From: Sulfobacillus sp.
Lineage (GTDB): Bacteria; Bacillota; Sulfobacillia; Sulfobacillales; Sulfobacillaceae
DNA length: 64,000 bases
Direction of reading: 5' to 3'
Assembly: GCA_027309085.1 (NCBI GenBank)
Contig: DAIDDL010000001.1
Location: 62,001-126,000 of the forward strand
The position numbers and the translations under genes were made by a program. Below the pieces are notes generated by a model. It searched no databases. It was not told where the DNA came from and saw only the letters and a list, made by a program, of their open reading frames with translations. Below are positions 32,345 to 40,821 of the stretch, piece after piece (within the stretch, counting starts at the first letter, position 1; each line of letters opens with the position of its first letter).

Positions 32345-34693
32345 ATGGCTGACGTTATTGGGAGTGCGCTGAAGCGGCATGAAGATATCCGCCTCATCCG
32401 CGGCAAGGGCCAGTACACTGATGATATGAAGATTCCGGGAATGGTCTATGCTTCGATGGTGAGAAGTCCCTATGCCCATGCCCGCATTGTTGCCGTCGAC
32501 ACGGCTGAGGCCAGGCGAGTGCCGGGGGTGCAGGCGGTCTTTACCGGACGGGACCTGAAAGATGAAGTGGGCATGGTGCCCACGGCTTGGATTCCCCCCG
32601 ACTCGGATATGAAGATGACTCCTCACCCCGCTTTGGCCTACGACTTTGTCCGTTACGCAGGGGACGCCGTGGCCGTGGTTATCGCAGACACTCCCTATAT
32701 TGCCCAGGACGCCGCGGATTTGGTGCGGGTGGAATATGACGCGATGCCGGCCGTGACCAATCCCCGCGATGCCGCGAAAGAAGGGGCGCCCCTGGTTCAT
32801 GAGGATATCGCCGGCAACGTCGCCTTCCACTGGAAGGCCGGTGTGAGCGTGGACGAGGTGTTCAACAAGGCGGAAGTGGTGGTCCGCCATGAATTCCGCC
32901 AGCAGCGGCTGGTTCCCAGCGCCATGGAGCCGCGGGCAGCTGTCGCCCAGTGGAACGCCGCCACAGATGAGCTGACGGTGTGGGTGACAACCCAAAATCC
33001 TCACATTCACCGATTGCTGATGTCCGGCATGCTGGGAATCCCTGAACATAAGCTGCGGGTCGTGGCGATCGACGTGGGCGGGGCTTTCGGCAGCAAAATT
33101 GCCTGCTATCCGGATGAGGTGGTTGTCTCCTGGGCGGCACGCAAGTTGAATCGGCCGGTCAAATGGACCGAGACCCGCTCCGAAAACTTTACGGTGACGA
33201 CCCATGGCCGTGACCATGTGGAGGAAGTGGAGGTCGCGGGGACCAAAGACGGGCACATTCAGGCAATACGGGTCAAAGCTTACGCCAATCTTGGCGCCTA
33301 CCTGTCGACCGCCGCCCCGGGCGTGCCGACAATTCTTTTTGGACTTATTGTCAATGGGGCGTATGCGATTCCCCATGCATCCGCCGAAGTGTTCGGAATG
33401 CTGACCCACACGACCCCTGTGGATGCGTACCGGGGAGCGGGACGCCCTGAAGCCACGTTTCTGGTCGAGCGCATGGTTGACTTATACTCCGAGGCAGTCG
33501 GCATGGACCCGCTAGCCGTCAGGAAAATCAATTTGATTCCCGCGGACGCCTTCCCCTACACCAATCCTTTCACCCTGCAGTATGACAGCGGCAACTATCA
33601 GGGCGCTCTGGCCAAAGCACTGGAGATGGTGGATTACCAGCAATTCCGCAAGGAGCAGGACAACTTGCGAAAACAGGGCAAGTATGTGGGCATCGGATTC
33701 AGCACTTATGTGGAAATGTGCGGACTCGGACCCTCAGAAGTGGCAGGCGCCGTGGGATTTCAAGGAGGACTGTGGGAGAGCGCGACCGTGCGCGTGCACC
33801 CGACAGGCAAGGTCACCGTGTTTACCGGAGCCTCTCCCCACGGCCAGGGAGAAGAAACGACCTTTGCCCAAATTGTGGCTCAGGAATTGGGCCTGCCCCC
33901 GGAGGACATTGAAGTGGTTCACGGCGACACCGCCAAAATTGCTATGGGCTGGGGAACCTACGGGTCGCGGACCACAGTCGTGGGGGGCGCCGCCATTCAC
34001 ATGGCGGACCAAAAAGTGATTGAAAAGGCGCGTAAGATTGCTGCCCACAAGCTGGAGGTGGGGGAAGATGATGTCGCTTTCGAGCAAGGCCTCTTTTCCG
34101 TCAAGGGCCTCCCGGCGCGCACGGTCACCTTTCAGGAAGCCGCGCTTGATGCGTACTTGGCGTGGAGTTTGCCTAAAGGGATGGAACCCGCTCTGGAAGG
34201 CACGGCCTTTTATAATCCGGAGAACTTCACCTACCCGTTTGGCACGCATATTGCCATGGTGTCGGTGGATCCAGAGACTGGGGACATTGAACTGATGCGG
34301 TATGTTGCCGTGGATGATGTCGGGATCGTGATCAACCCGATGCTTGTGGAAGGGCAGATTCACGGGGGCCTCGTGCAGGGAATCGGGCAGGCCTTGTATG
34401 AGGGCGCCGAGTACGATGACCAGGGCCAGCTCCTGACCGGGTCCTTTTTGGACTATGCGATGCCCAAAGCCCGCTTCTTCCCGAAATTTGAAACAGCGCA
34501 TACGGTCACGCCCTCCCCCCACAATCCGCTGGGAGTCAAAGGGGTGGGGGAGACCGGGGCAATTGCCTCGACACCGGCTATAGTCAACGCGGTGATGGAT
34601 GCGCTGGCGCCGTTTGGCATTCATGATCTGCCAATGCCGCTGACGCCGCGCAAGGTCTGGCAGGCGATTGCGGCGAAGGGAGGGACTCACTGA
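32345..34693 (+). CDS. coxL: Molybdenum hydroxylase large subunit, form II CoxL
   Basis: The catalytic subunit (782 residues) that binds molybdopterin cytosine dinucleotide. It begins DVIGSALKRHEDIRLIRGKGQYTDDM and has the late GVKGVGETGAIASTPA motif with the catalytic Glu. The active-site loop reads AYRGAGR (about residues 361-367), the mark of form II; true CO dehydrogenase (form I) has AYRCSFR with the Cu-binding Cys. So CO oxidation is uncertain and the substrate may be another aldehyde or heterocycle. GTG at 32336 abuts the ribosome site, so ATG at 32345 is preferred. Overlaps coxM by one base. Confidence 0.93.
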   Translation: MADVIGSALKRHEDIRLIRGKGQYTDDMKIPGMVYASMVRSPYAHARIVAVDTAEARRVPGVQAVFTGRDLKDEVGMVPTAWIPPDSDMKMTPHPALAYDFVRYAGDAVAVVIADTPYIAQDAADLVRVEYDAMPAVTNPRDAAKEGAPLVHEDIAGNVAFHWKAGVSVDEVFNKAEVVVRHEFRQQRLVPSAMEPRAAVAQWNAATDELTVWVTTQNPHIHRLLMSGMLGIPEHKLRVVAIDVGGAFGSKIACYPDEVVVSWAARKLNRPVKWTETRSENFTVTTHGRDHVEEVEVAGTKDGHIQAIRVKAYANLGAYLSTAAPGVPTILFGLIVNGAYAIPHASAEVFGMLTHTTPVDAYRGAGRPEATFLVERMVDLYSEAVGMDPLAVRKINLIPADAFPYTNPFTLQYDSGNYQGALAKALEMVDYQQFRKEQDNLRKQGKYVGIGFSTYVEMCGLGPSEVAGAVGFQGGLWESATVRVHPTGKVTVFTGASPHGQGEETTFAQIVAQELGLPPEDIEVVHGDTAKIAMGWGTYGSRTTVVGGAAIHMADQKVIEKARKIAAHKLEVGEDDVAFEQGLFSVKGLPARTVTFQEAALDAYLAWSLPKGMEPALEGTAFYNPENFTYPFGTHIAMVSVDPETGDIELMRYVAVDDVGIVINPMLVEGQIHGGLVQGIGQALYEGAEYDDQGQLLTGSFLDYAMPKARFFPKFETAHTVTPSPHNPLGVKGVGETGAIASTPAIVNAVMDALAPFGIHDLPMPLTPRKVWQAIAAKGGTH

Positions 34694-35547
34694 TGTATAC
34701 GGCACCGTTTGACTACCGCCGTGCCCATGATACGCAAGAAGTGGTCACATGGCTTCAAGAAGATCCGGACAACACTAAAATTATCGCGGGCGGCCACAGT
34801 CTGCTGCCTTTAATGAAGCTGCGCCTGGCATCCGTGGCCCGGCTGGTGGATATCAGTCAGGTAGCCGAACTGCAGGGAATCCGGGAAGACATGGGAGGCC
34901 TGCGCATTGGGGCGTTTACGCGCCATGCCCAGCTGGCCAAAGATCCGGCCGTGCGGGAGGCGGCCCCCCTTCTGGCTAGCGCTGCCGCCGTGATTGGCGA
35001 TATGCAGGTAAGGAACCGCGGCACTATTGGCGGGAGTTTATGCCATGCGGACCCGGCGGCTGACTTGCCCGCCGCCCTCCTGGCGCTGAACGCGGAGCTG
35101 GTTATTGCCGGTCCGGGAACAGAACGCCGGGAAAGCCTCGACGCCTTCTTCCTAGCGCCGTTTATCACCACTCTGGCAGCGGATGAGGTGCTCACGGCGA
35201 TTGTCGTGCCGCGCATGGTTCCAGGCGCCAAGAGCACATATCTCAAGCGGCCTCACCCAGCGTCTGGATATCCAGTGATTGGGGTGGCGGCGTGGGTATC
35301 CGTCTCCGGGGGGCGGGTCGAGGACTGCCGGATTGCCCTGACGGGGATCGGGCCGGTGCCGTTTCGGGCTGCAAGGTCTGAGCAAGTGCTGACAGGGCGT
35401 GCCTTCAGCCGGGAGGCTATTGCCGAAGCGGCGCGGGAGGCCGCGGGCAGCGGCACGCTCGAGGATGACGAGGACGGCTACAAGAGCCAGTTATGCCAGG
35501 TCTATGTATCGCGTGCCCTGGGCGATATCGCCCAGGGGGCTGGCTAG
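34693..35547 (+). CDS. coxM: Molybdenum hydroxylase FAD subunit (CoxM-like)
   Basis: The 284-residue flavoprotein passes electrons from the iron-sulfur subunit to a quinone or other acceptor. FAD-binding motifs are AGGHSLLPLMKLRLA near residue 33 and TIGGSLCHADPAADLPAALLAL near 110. The C-terminal CO_deh_flav domain includes YLKRPHPASGYPVIGVAAW and ALTGIGPVPFRA. The start shares its A with the coxL stop (TGATG). Length and order coxS-coxL-coxM match type II clusters. Confidence 0.93.
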   Translation: MYTAPFDYRRAHDTQEVVTWLQEDPDNTKIIAGGHSLLPLMKLRLASVARLVDISQVAELQGIREDMGGLRIGAFTRHAQLAKDPAVREAAPLLASAAAVIGDMQVRNRGTIGGSLCHADPAADLPAALLALNAELVIAGPGTERRESLDAFFLAPFITTLAADEVLTAIVVPRMVPGAKSTYLKRPHPASGYPVIGVAAWVSVSGGRVEDCRIALTGIGPVPFRAARSEQVLTGRAFSREAIAEAAREAAGSGTLEDDEDGYKSQLCQVYVSRALGDIAQGAG

Positions 35548-35555
35548 AGGCAGAA

Positions 35556-36455
35556 ATGAGGCGACCAGAGAGCGTAGGTGCGGTCATTGCCGGATTGCAG
35601 GCGCACCACTATCTGGCCGGACCTGCTCTGGGCACGGCCGTCTTCCTGAGTTTGAAACTGGAGCGCCCTCTGTTGTTGGAAGGGGAGCCCGGGGTGGGGA
35701 AGACGGCGCTGGCTCAGGCGCTGGCCCAGATGCTGCATGTGCCGCTGATCCGCTTGCAGTGCTATGAGGGCATTGACCGGGAAAGCGCGCTGTATGAATG
35801 GAATTATCCGCGCCAGCTGCTGCATATACGGCTGCGCGAACTGAGTGGGGAAGACCCGCAGTTTACGGAACAGTCTCTGTACCGCGAGGAATTTTTACTC
35901 AAGCGCCCGTTATACGAGGCGATCCGGCCCGAGGGCGACCCGCCCGTGCTGCTCATTGACGAGATTGACCGCAGCGACGATGAATTTGAGGCATTTCTCC
36001 TGGAGGTGCTCTCCGAGTTTCAGATCAGCATTCCCGAGATCGGAACTCTAAAGGCGACCCAGCGTCCCGTGGTGATCCTGACGTCCAACCGGACCCGCGA
36101 CGTCCACGACGCACTCAAGAGACGGTGCCTGTACCAGTGGCTGGACTACCCCTCCTACGCGCGCGAACGGGAAATACTGCGCGAGCGCATGCCTCAGATG
36201 GACCCGTCTCTATCCACGCAGATTGTCCATTTTGTGCAGAACCTGCGCCAGCGGCCGCTTGAGAAAGTGCCGGGGCTTTCCGAGACGCTGGACTGGGCTG
36301 CGGCGCTTGAGGCTTTAGGGGTGCTAGCGCTGTCGGAGCAGGTAGTGGAGCAGACCTTGGGATGTGTGCTCAAATACCGCGATGATATTATGAGCATGGG
36401 CGCACCTCAAGTGGTATCCCAAATACTCGGGGAGATCGCCGCCGGTGGAGGATAG
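35556..36455 (+). CDS. coxD: MoxR-type AAA+ ATPase (CoxD-like maturation factor)
   Basis: A 299-residue AAA+ ATPase. Walker A is GEPGVGKTAL, Walker B is VLLIDEIDRSD, sensor 1 is ILTSNRTRDVHDALKRRC, and LRERMPQ starts the lid. In Oligotropha, CoxD helps assemble the metal centre of CO dehydrogenase together with the VWA protein CoxE; the same job is likely here. The ATG at 35556 follows AGAGGCAG; the open frame continues upstream into coxM in another reading, so I do not extend it. It overlaps coxE by 11 bases. Confidence 0.9.
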   Translation: MRRPESVGAVIAGLQAHHYLAGPALGTAVFLSLKLERPLLLEGEPGVGKTALAQALAQMLHVPLIRLQCYEGIDRESALYEWNYPRQLLHIRLRELSGEDPQFTEQSLYREEFLLKRPLYEAIRPEGDPPVLLIDEIDRSDDEFEAFLLEVLSEFQISIPEIGTLKATQRPVVILTSNRTRDVHDALKRRCLYQWLDYPSYAREREILRERMPQMDPSLSTQIVHFVQNLRQRPLEKVPGLSETLDWAAALEALGVLALSEQVVEQTLGCVLKYRDDIMSMGAPQVVSQILGEIAAGGG

Positions 36456-37566
36456 GGCGGCCGAAAATCTGTGGATTCTGGCCCGCGCCCTGAGAACCTT
36501 GGGATTTTCCTTAAGCATCCAGGATGCGGTATTGGCGGCCCGCTCGGTGGCCCTGACCCAGGATCTGTCGCTTACGGGCGTGCACGACGTGCTGGCCGCC
36601 TTGTGGGTGTCTTCCCACGAACAGCGGGTGCTGTTCGACCAGGCGTACGCCTATTTTGCCAGTCTCCTGGCGGGCGCGCTCGACTCTAACATTCCGCAAG
36701 GAGCAGGACCGTGGCTGTCGGGACTTGGCCTGCCCCAAAGCGGCAGGACCTGGGTCAGCTGGATTGACACGGCGAAATCTTCGCAATTCCGGACATCGGA
36801 CCGGACCGTTTACAGCCACAGCGGCCGCGCCAGCAGCGAAGAAGTGCTGGCAGGCAGTCAGAGCGGGCACAGTCCGGCGGAACTCCCATGGGTCCGCAGG
36901 CTGGATTCCCTGCCTGCCCACCAGGTGCGGGGGTACAGAAGGCAGGATGTGCGCCGCGGCAAGCTGTGGAATTTGTCCAGGGTCCTGCGCCGGAACCGGG
37001 GGCGGGCGGAAATTACTGCGCTCTGGCGCCAAAAAAGGCGGAACACCCTGCGGCCTTCGCTGTTTTTATGGGATGCGAGCCGTTCTATGGACGGGTTTTT
37101 GTCCATGTATTTTCAGTTTTTGCACCGCCTGGTGCACACTAAAAACGCGGTGGAGGTGTGGACGTTCAGCACCCGGCTGACGGATGTTACCGCGGAGTTG
37201 CGCACTGTGGACCCTAAGCAGGCGTACCGCAGCGTGTTTGAGAAAGCCCGGGACTTGCGCGGGGGCACCCTCCTCGCCAGTGTGGCTGAGGCCCTGACAG
37301 CGCGCACGGGCAACCGCCTGTCCACCAAGAGCGATATCGTGCTCATCACCGACGGCTATGATGCAGGATCGCCGGAAGACTTGGCGAATATACTATCTAA
37401 GATGGGCAGGCGTTCGCACCGCCTGATTTGGTGGAATCCCTGGCTTGGCCGCAAGGGGTATGAGATTGCTACGCCGGCCGGGAGAATTCTGGCCAAGCAT
37501 TGCGACCGTGTGGACGCGTCGGGAACGCTGGCCGACTGTGTGGCGGCGTGGCAGCGTCTGGCCTGA
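36445..37566 (+). CDS. coxE: VWA-domain protein (CoxE-like)
   Basis: A 373-residue partner of the MoxR ATPase. The N-terminal helical part (LARALRTLGFSLSIQDAVLAARSVAL) is followed by a basic centre (RGYRRQDVRRGKLWNLSRVLRRN) and a von Willebrand A domain with the metal site DASRSM (DxSxS), LRGGTLLASVAEALTAR and IVLITDGYDAG. MoxR/VWA pairs act as chaperones. It starts with GTG at 36445 inside coxD. The IscB element lies just after its stop. Confidence 0.9.
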   Translation: MEDRAAENLWILARALRTLGFSLSIQDAVLAARSVALTQDLSLTGVHDVLAALWVSSHEQRVLFDQAYAYFASLLAGALDSNIPQGAGPWLSGLGLPQSGRTWVSWIDTAKSSQFRTSDRTVYSHSGRASSEEVLAGSQSGHSPAELPWVRRLDSLPAHQVRGYRRQDVRRGKLWNLSRVLRRNRGRAEITALWRQKRRNTLRPSLFLWDASRSMDGFLSMYFQFLHRLVHTKNAVEVWTFSTRLTDVTAELRTVDPKQAYRSVFEKARDLRGGTLLASVAEALTARTGNRLSTKSDIVLITDGYDAGSPEDLANILSKMGRRSHRLIWWNPWLGRKGYEIATPAGRILAKHCDRVDASGTLADCVAAWQRLA

Positions 37567-37592
37567 GACACACGGCCAAGAGAGGAGAAGGC

Positions 37593-37879
37593 CCGTCAAC
37601 TACCCCGCCCTGAAGGGCGGAGCTTGGAGCGATCCTAGCTGGGTTGACCAGGGACAGCGGTAACCAACCCGCTACGTTTGCAACAGGTCGGTCAGACGCA
37701 CCGGCGAATGCTTCCTCAGTCCGCCGCTCTGCAAGGCGGGAATCATGTGGGCGAAAGGTCAAGCGCCGAAGGTTCCTGCCGTCACCGCAAGGTGAGAGCC
37801 GGTTGCAGACATTCCCGAGGGGAGCCGAGCCGCAAGGCTCGTGTCACAAGACCCGTAAGGGGGAAGGAGAAAGTAAACA
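37593..37879 (+). ncRNA. Candidate IscB omega RNA
   Basis: The 290 bases before iscB hold no gene but many paired segments: the end hairpin CCGCCCtgaaGGGCGG (37605-37620), CCGCAAGG-type short stems, and a GAGCCGCAAGGCTC hairpin near 37825. IscB guide RNAs are encoded at this place, directly 5' of the gene, with the guide read from the host DNA just left of the element. Here the guide would be the last bases of the coxE-coxG spacer (about 37580-37600). Expression would come from the cox transcript. Fold and activity are inferred. Confidence 0.65.
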
Positions 37880-39291
37880 ATGGCGGTATTTGTCTTGGAC
37901 ACACGCAAGAAACCGCTCATGCCGTGCTCGGAAAAACGGGCGCGGCTGCTATTGAAACGTGGGCGAGCCCGGGTACATCGGATGGTGCCCTTCACGATTC
38001 GGCTGGTGGATCGTCGGGTGGAGGATTCCGCCTTGCAGCCCCTGCGGCTGAAACTGGACCCCGGCAGTCAGAAGACAGGACTGGCGCTCGTGCGCGAAGT
38101 GGAAACAGTGGATGTCGAGACTGGCGAAGTTTCGCATTCTGCGGCAGTCTTGATGTTGCTAGAACTCAAGCATCGGGGCCAAGGCATCCGCAATGCCTTA
38201 AGGCAGCGACAGGGGCATCGGCGGTTTCGTCGATCCCGACGGCGTTATCGTCCCGAACGTTTTAGTAATCGCCGTAGGCCAGGTGGCTGGCTCGCACCGA
38301 GCCTGCAACATCGAGTAGACACGACCATGACGTGGGTGAAAAGACTGAGGCGGTGGGCACCCGTGACCGCGATTTCTCAAGAACTGGTGCGCTTCGACAT
38401 GCAGCAGATACAAAATCCAGAAATATCCGGTGCAGAGTACCAGCAGGGGACATTGCAGGGATATGAGGTCCGGGAGTATTTGCTGGAGAAATGGGGGCGG
38501 AAATGTGCCTACTGCGGGGCGCAAAATGTGCCGCTGGAGATCGAGCATATGCATTCCAAAGCCAGAGGAGGATCCGATCGGGTCGGCAATCTCACCCTCG
38601 CCTGTCACCCATGTAATCAACGCAAGGACACGCAAACCGTGGCCGAGTTCCGGGCGCACGATCCCGGTCTTGTCCGCTCATTATTGGCGCAAGCACAAGC
38701 GCCCCTGCGGGATGCGGCGGCGGTGAACAGTACCCGTTGGACCTTGTTCCAGCGGCTCAAAGCGACGGGCCTAGACGTGGAAGTCGGTACAGGCGGCAGA
38801 ACGAAGTGGAATCGTCACCAGCTCCAAGTGCCGAAAGCCCACTGTCTGGATGCCGCCTGCGTGAGACATGTCGATGCCATTGAAAACTGGCAACAGCCCG
38901 TTCTCCGCATCAACGCTACGGGACGCGGCAGTTATCAGCGCACACGCCTAATGAAGCATGGCTTTCCGCGGGGATATCTGACCCGGAGCAAAAGCGCATT
39001 CGGTTTTCAGACCGGGGACCTGGTGAAAGCCATCGTCCCTACGGGCAAGAAAGTCGGGAGTTACCTGGGCCGTGTCGCGATACGGGCCAGCGGCAGCTTC
39101 AACATCAAAACGACCTCAGGACTCGTTCAAGGGCTCTCCCATCGTTTCTGCGCTCTCATTCAGAGAGCGGATGGCTATGGGTATTCGTGGACCACGATCA
39201 CTCTGCAAACGAAAGGAGGAGCGGGAATGGGCCAGGCAGAACCTGCCGCGCTATCCCTCACCGGCCTGAAGGCCGAGGTTTCCCGCGCAAC
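37601..39291 (+). mobile_element. IscB element (IS200/IS605-like, no transposase) inserted between coxE and coxG
   Basis: Both ends carry a short palindrome with a TGAA loop: CCGCCCtgaaGGGCGG at the left and CGGCCtgaaGGCCG followed by AGGTTTCCCGC at the right (39262-39285), as at IS200/IS605 ends. The left flank ends GTCAAC and the right end finishes GCAAC, which may be the target and cleavage copies, so I set the limits there. No tyrosine transposase is inside; it would need one in trans. Confidence 0.7.
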
Positions 39292-39298
39292 TGGATGA
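37880..39298 (+). CDS. iscB: IscB RNA-guided nuclease (RuvC + HNH)
   Basis: A 472-residue IscB, the family from which Cas9 arose. In order: PLMP domain (KKPLMPCSEKRARLLLKRGRA, residues 11-30), RuvC-I KLDPGSQKTG (Asp60), RuvC-II LLELKHRG (Glu95), arginine-rich bridge helix (about 113-133), HNH domain with CAYC, IEHMHSKARGG (His223) and CHPC (Cys242 and Cys245), and RuvC-III KAHCLDAACV (His321, Asp324). All catalytic residues are present, so it looks functional. The start follows AAGGAGAAAG. The frame crosses the element's right end and stops at TGA overlapping the coxG ATG. It is adjacent to its omega RNA. Confidence 0.93.
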   Translation: MAVFVLDTRKKPLMPCSEKRARLLLKRGRARVHRMVPFTIRLVDRRVEDSALQPLRLKLDPGSQKTGLALVREVETVDVETGEVSHSAAVLMLLELKHRGQGIRNALRQRQGHRRFRRSRRRYRPERFSNRRRPGGWLAPSLQHRVDTTMTWVKRLRRWAPVTAISQELVRFDMQQIQNPEISGAEYQQGTLQGYEVREYLLEKWGRKCAYCGAQNVPLEIEHMHSKARGGSDRVGNLTLACHPCNQRKDTQTVAEFRAHDPGLVRSLLAQAQAPLRDAAAVNSTRWTLFQRLKATGLDVEVGTGGRTKWNRHQLQVPKAHCLDAACVRHVDAIENWQQPVLRINATGRGSYQRTRLMKHGFPRGYLTRSKSAFGFQTGDLVKAIVPTGKKVGSYLGRVAIRASGSFNIKTTSGLVQGLSHRFCALIQRADGYGYSWTTITLQTKGGAGMGQAEPAALSLTGLKAEVSRATG

Positions 39299-39747
39299 AA
39301 ATCGAAGGCCATAAGCTGATTGAAGCCCGTCCCGAGGAAGCGTACCGGTTATTGACAGATCCGTCCGTTCTGGTTCGGACCATGCCGGGCCTGAAGGCGC
39401 TGGTGCCGGATGGGGAAGGGTCCTACGCGGCCGAAATGGAAATGGGAGTGGCCTCCATTAAGGGAAAATATCAAGGCCGCATGGAAATTGTGGACCAGAT
39501 TGTGGCCCAGTCTTACCGTCTGGTAATGAATGGCCAGGGGCCGGGCGGATTTGTGACGGTCAGCATGCAGGTGGCATTCGACCCGCAGGAGCAGGGCACA
39601 GAGGTGACGTACGCTGGCGAGGCGCAGGTGGGAGGCACTGTGGCGGGAGTGGGCCAGCGGATGCTTTCCGGGGTGGCCAGCTACATTGTGAAGCAGTTCT
39701 TCGCGGCTATCGCCAAAGAGGCGGCTGCTGAGAACAAGGAGGCCTAA
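39295..39747 (+). CDS. coxG: CoxG-like SRPBCC-fold protein
   Basis: A 150-residue START/SRPBCC protein: IEGHKLIEARPEEAYRLLTDP, MPGLKALVPDG, YAAEMEMGVASIKGKYQGRMEI, and a C-terminal amphipathic helix (MLSGVASYIVKQFFAAIAKEAA). CoxG proteins are thought to anchor CO-dehydrogenase-type enzymes to the membrane. Its ATG overlaps the iscB TGA (ATGA). The bases before the ATG now come from the transposon end and contain no good ribosome site, while an orphan GAGAGGAGAAGG site lies at about 37580, left of the element. coxF follows after 2 bases. Confidence 0.9.
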   Translation: MKIEGHKLIEARPEEAYRLLTDPSVLVRTMPGLKALVPDGEGSYAAEMEMGVASIKGKYQGRMEIVDQIVAQSYRLVMNGQGPGGFVTVSMQVAFDPQEQGTEVTYAGEAQVGGTVAGVGQRMLSGVASYIVKQFFAAIAKEAAAENKEA

Positions 39748-39749
39748 AA

Positions 39750-40781
39750 ATGTCCTCTCTTCGGGAGGCGAGAAATATTTGGCAGGTCATGCAAGACGCG
39801 CAGGGAGCGGGACACCGCGTGTGTCTGGCCATGATCACCCAGGTTCAGGGATCCGCGTACCGCCGTCCCGGCGCGAAAATGATGATGGCAGACAGCGGGC
39901 AGATGGCAGGCACCTTAAGTGGGGGATGCCTGGAAGGCGATTTGTACATGTATGCCCAAGATGTGATGAAGAGCCAGCAGGCCACCACCCGCCATTACGA
40001 TCTCACAGAAGACGACATGTGGGGGTTGGGCATTGGCTGCAAGGGACAGATTGACGTCATCATTGAGCCGGTGGATGTGACCCATCCATTCTGGGAGGCC
40101 TATGGTGCGGCTCTGGAGGCGGACCAGCCTTTCTGCCTGGGAATGGACCTCGCTCAGGGGGAACGCTTTATCCGCCGCGGCACCAAGGTGACCACCTACT
40201 CCGGCCACCCGGTGGGGCCGGTGGCGGAAGAGGTTTACGGCCAGACGGTGGTGCGCGGCCACATGATTCTGGATCACCTGACGCCGCCCGAGAGACTGGT
40301 GGTGGCAGGGGCGGGCCATGATGCCAAGCCGCTGGCCGCCCTGGCGCACCAGGCGGGCTTCGAGGTCAGCATTGTCGACCCCCGCAAGATGTTAAACAAT
40401 CCCCAGATGTTTCCGTCTGCGGTCGAGTGGGTGGACACGAACGCGCAGGACATTGAAGCGGACCGGTGGCCGCATGCGTATTGGGCCATCATGAACCACC
40501 AGCAGGACCGCGATGAAAAGGCTCTGCAGCTGGCGCTCCGCTCATCCCCCCAGTACGTGGGGGTGCTCGGGCCGCGGAGCCGGACACAGGAGATGCTGCG
40601 CCACATTGGCGTGACCGGGGAAGACCTGGCACGACTGCCGGTGTTTTCGCCTGTGGGTCTCGACTTGGGGGCGGAGACGCCGGAGGAAGTGGCCATCAGC
40701 ATGGTGGCGGAGATGATGGCCGTGCGGAACCATTGTGCCGGGGGCAACTTGAATGGGAGGGAAAGGATTCACCAGGCATAA
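39750..40781 (+). CDS. coxF: XdhC/CoxF-family maturation protein
   Basis: A 343-residue protein. The N-terminal XdhC domain has ITQVQGSAYRRPGAKMMMADSGQMAGTLSGGCLEGDL with the conserved Cys, and the C-terminal Rossmann part has RLVVAGAGHDAKPLAALA and SPQYVGVLGPRSRTQEML. XdhC proteins bring the sulfurated molybdenum cofactor to xanthine-oxidase-family enzymes. Its place at the end of the cox cluster fits this. It is followed by a terminator. Confidence 0.92.
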   Translation: MSSLREARNIWQVMQDAQGAGHRVCLAMITQVQGSAYRRPGAKMMMADSGQMAGTLSGGCLEGDLYMYAQDVMKSQQATTRHYDLTEDDMWGLGIGCKGQIDVIIEPVDVTHPFWEAYGAALEADQPFCLGMDLAQGERFIRRGTKVTTYSGHPVGPVAEEVYGQTVVRGHMILDHLTPPERLVVAGAGHDAKPLAALAHQAGFEVSIVDPRKMLNNPQMFPSAVEWVDTNAQDIEADRWPHAYWAIMNHQQDRDEKALQLALRSSPQYVGVLGPRSRTQEMLRHIGVTGEDLARLPVFSPVGLDLGAETPEEVAISMVAEMMAVRNHCAGGNLNGRERIHQA

Positions 40782-40783
40782 GA

Positions 40784-40820
40784 CGCTCACAGGCCGCCTG
40801 AATGGCTGTGAGCGCCTTCT
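40784..40820 (+). terminator. Terminator of the cox cluster
   Basis: CGCTCACAG (40784-40792) pairs with CTGTGAGCG (40806-40814), followed by CCTTCTTT. It lies between the convergent coxF and glycosyltransferase genes and may work both ways. Confidence 0.7.
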
Positions 40821-40821
40821 T

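Noticed and set aside
32312-33409. A 365-residue minus-strand ORF
   Set aside because: It is antisense to coxL, which is certain from its motifs.
37678-38265. A 195-residue ORF crossing the iscB start
   Set aside because: It runs through the omega-RNA region and overlaps iscB in another frame; composition is not protein-like.
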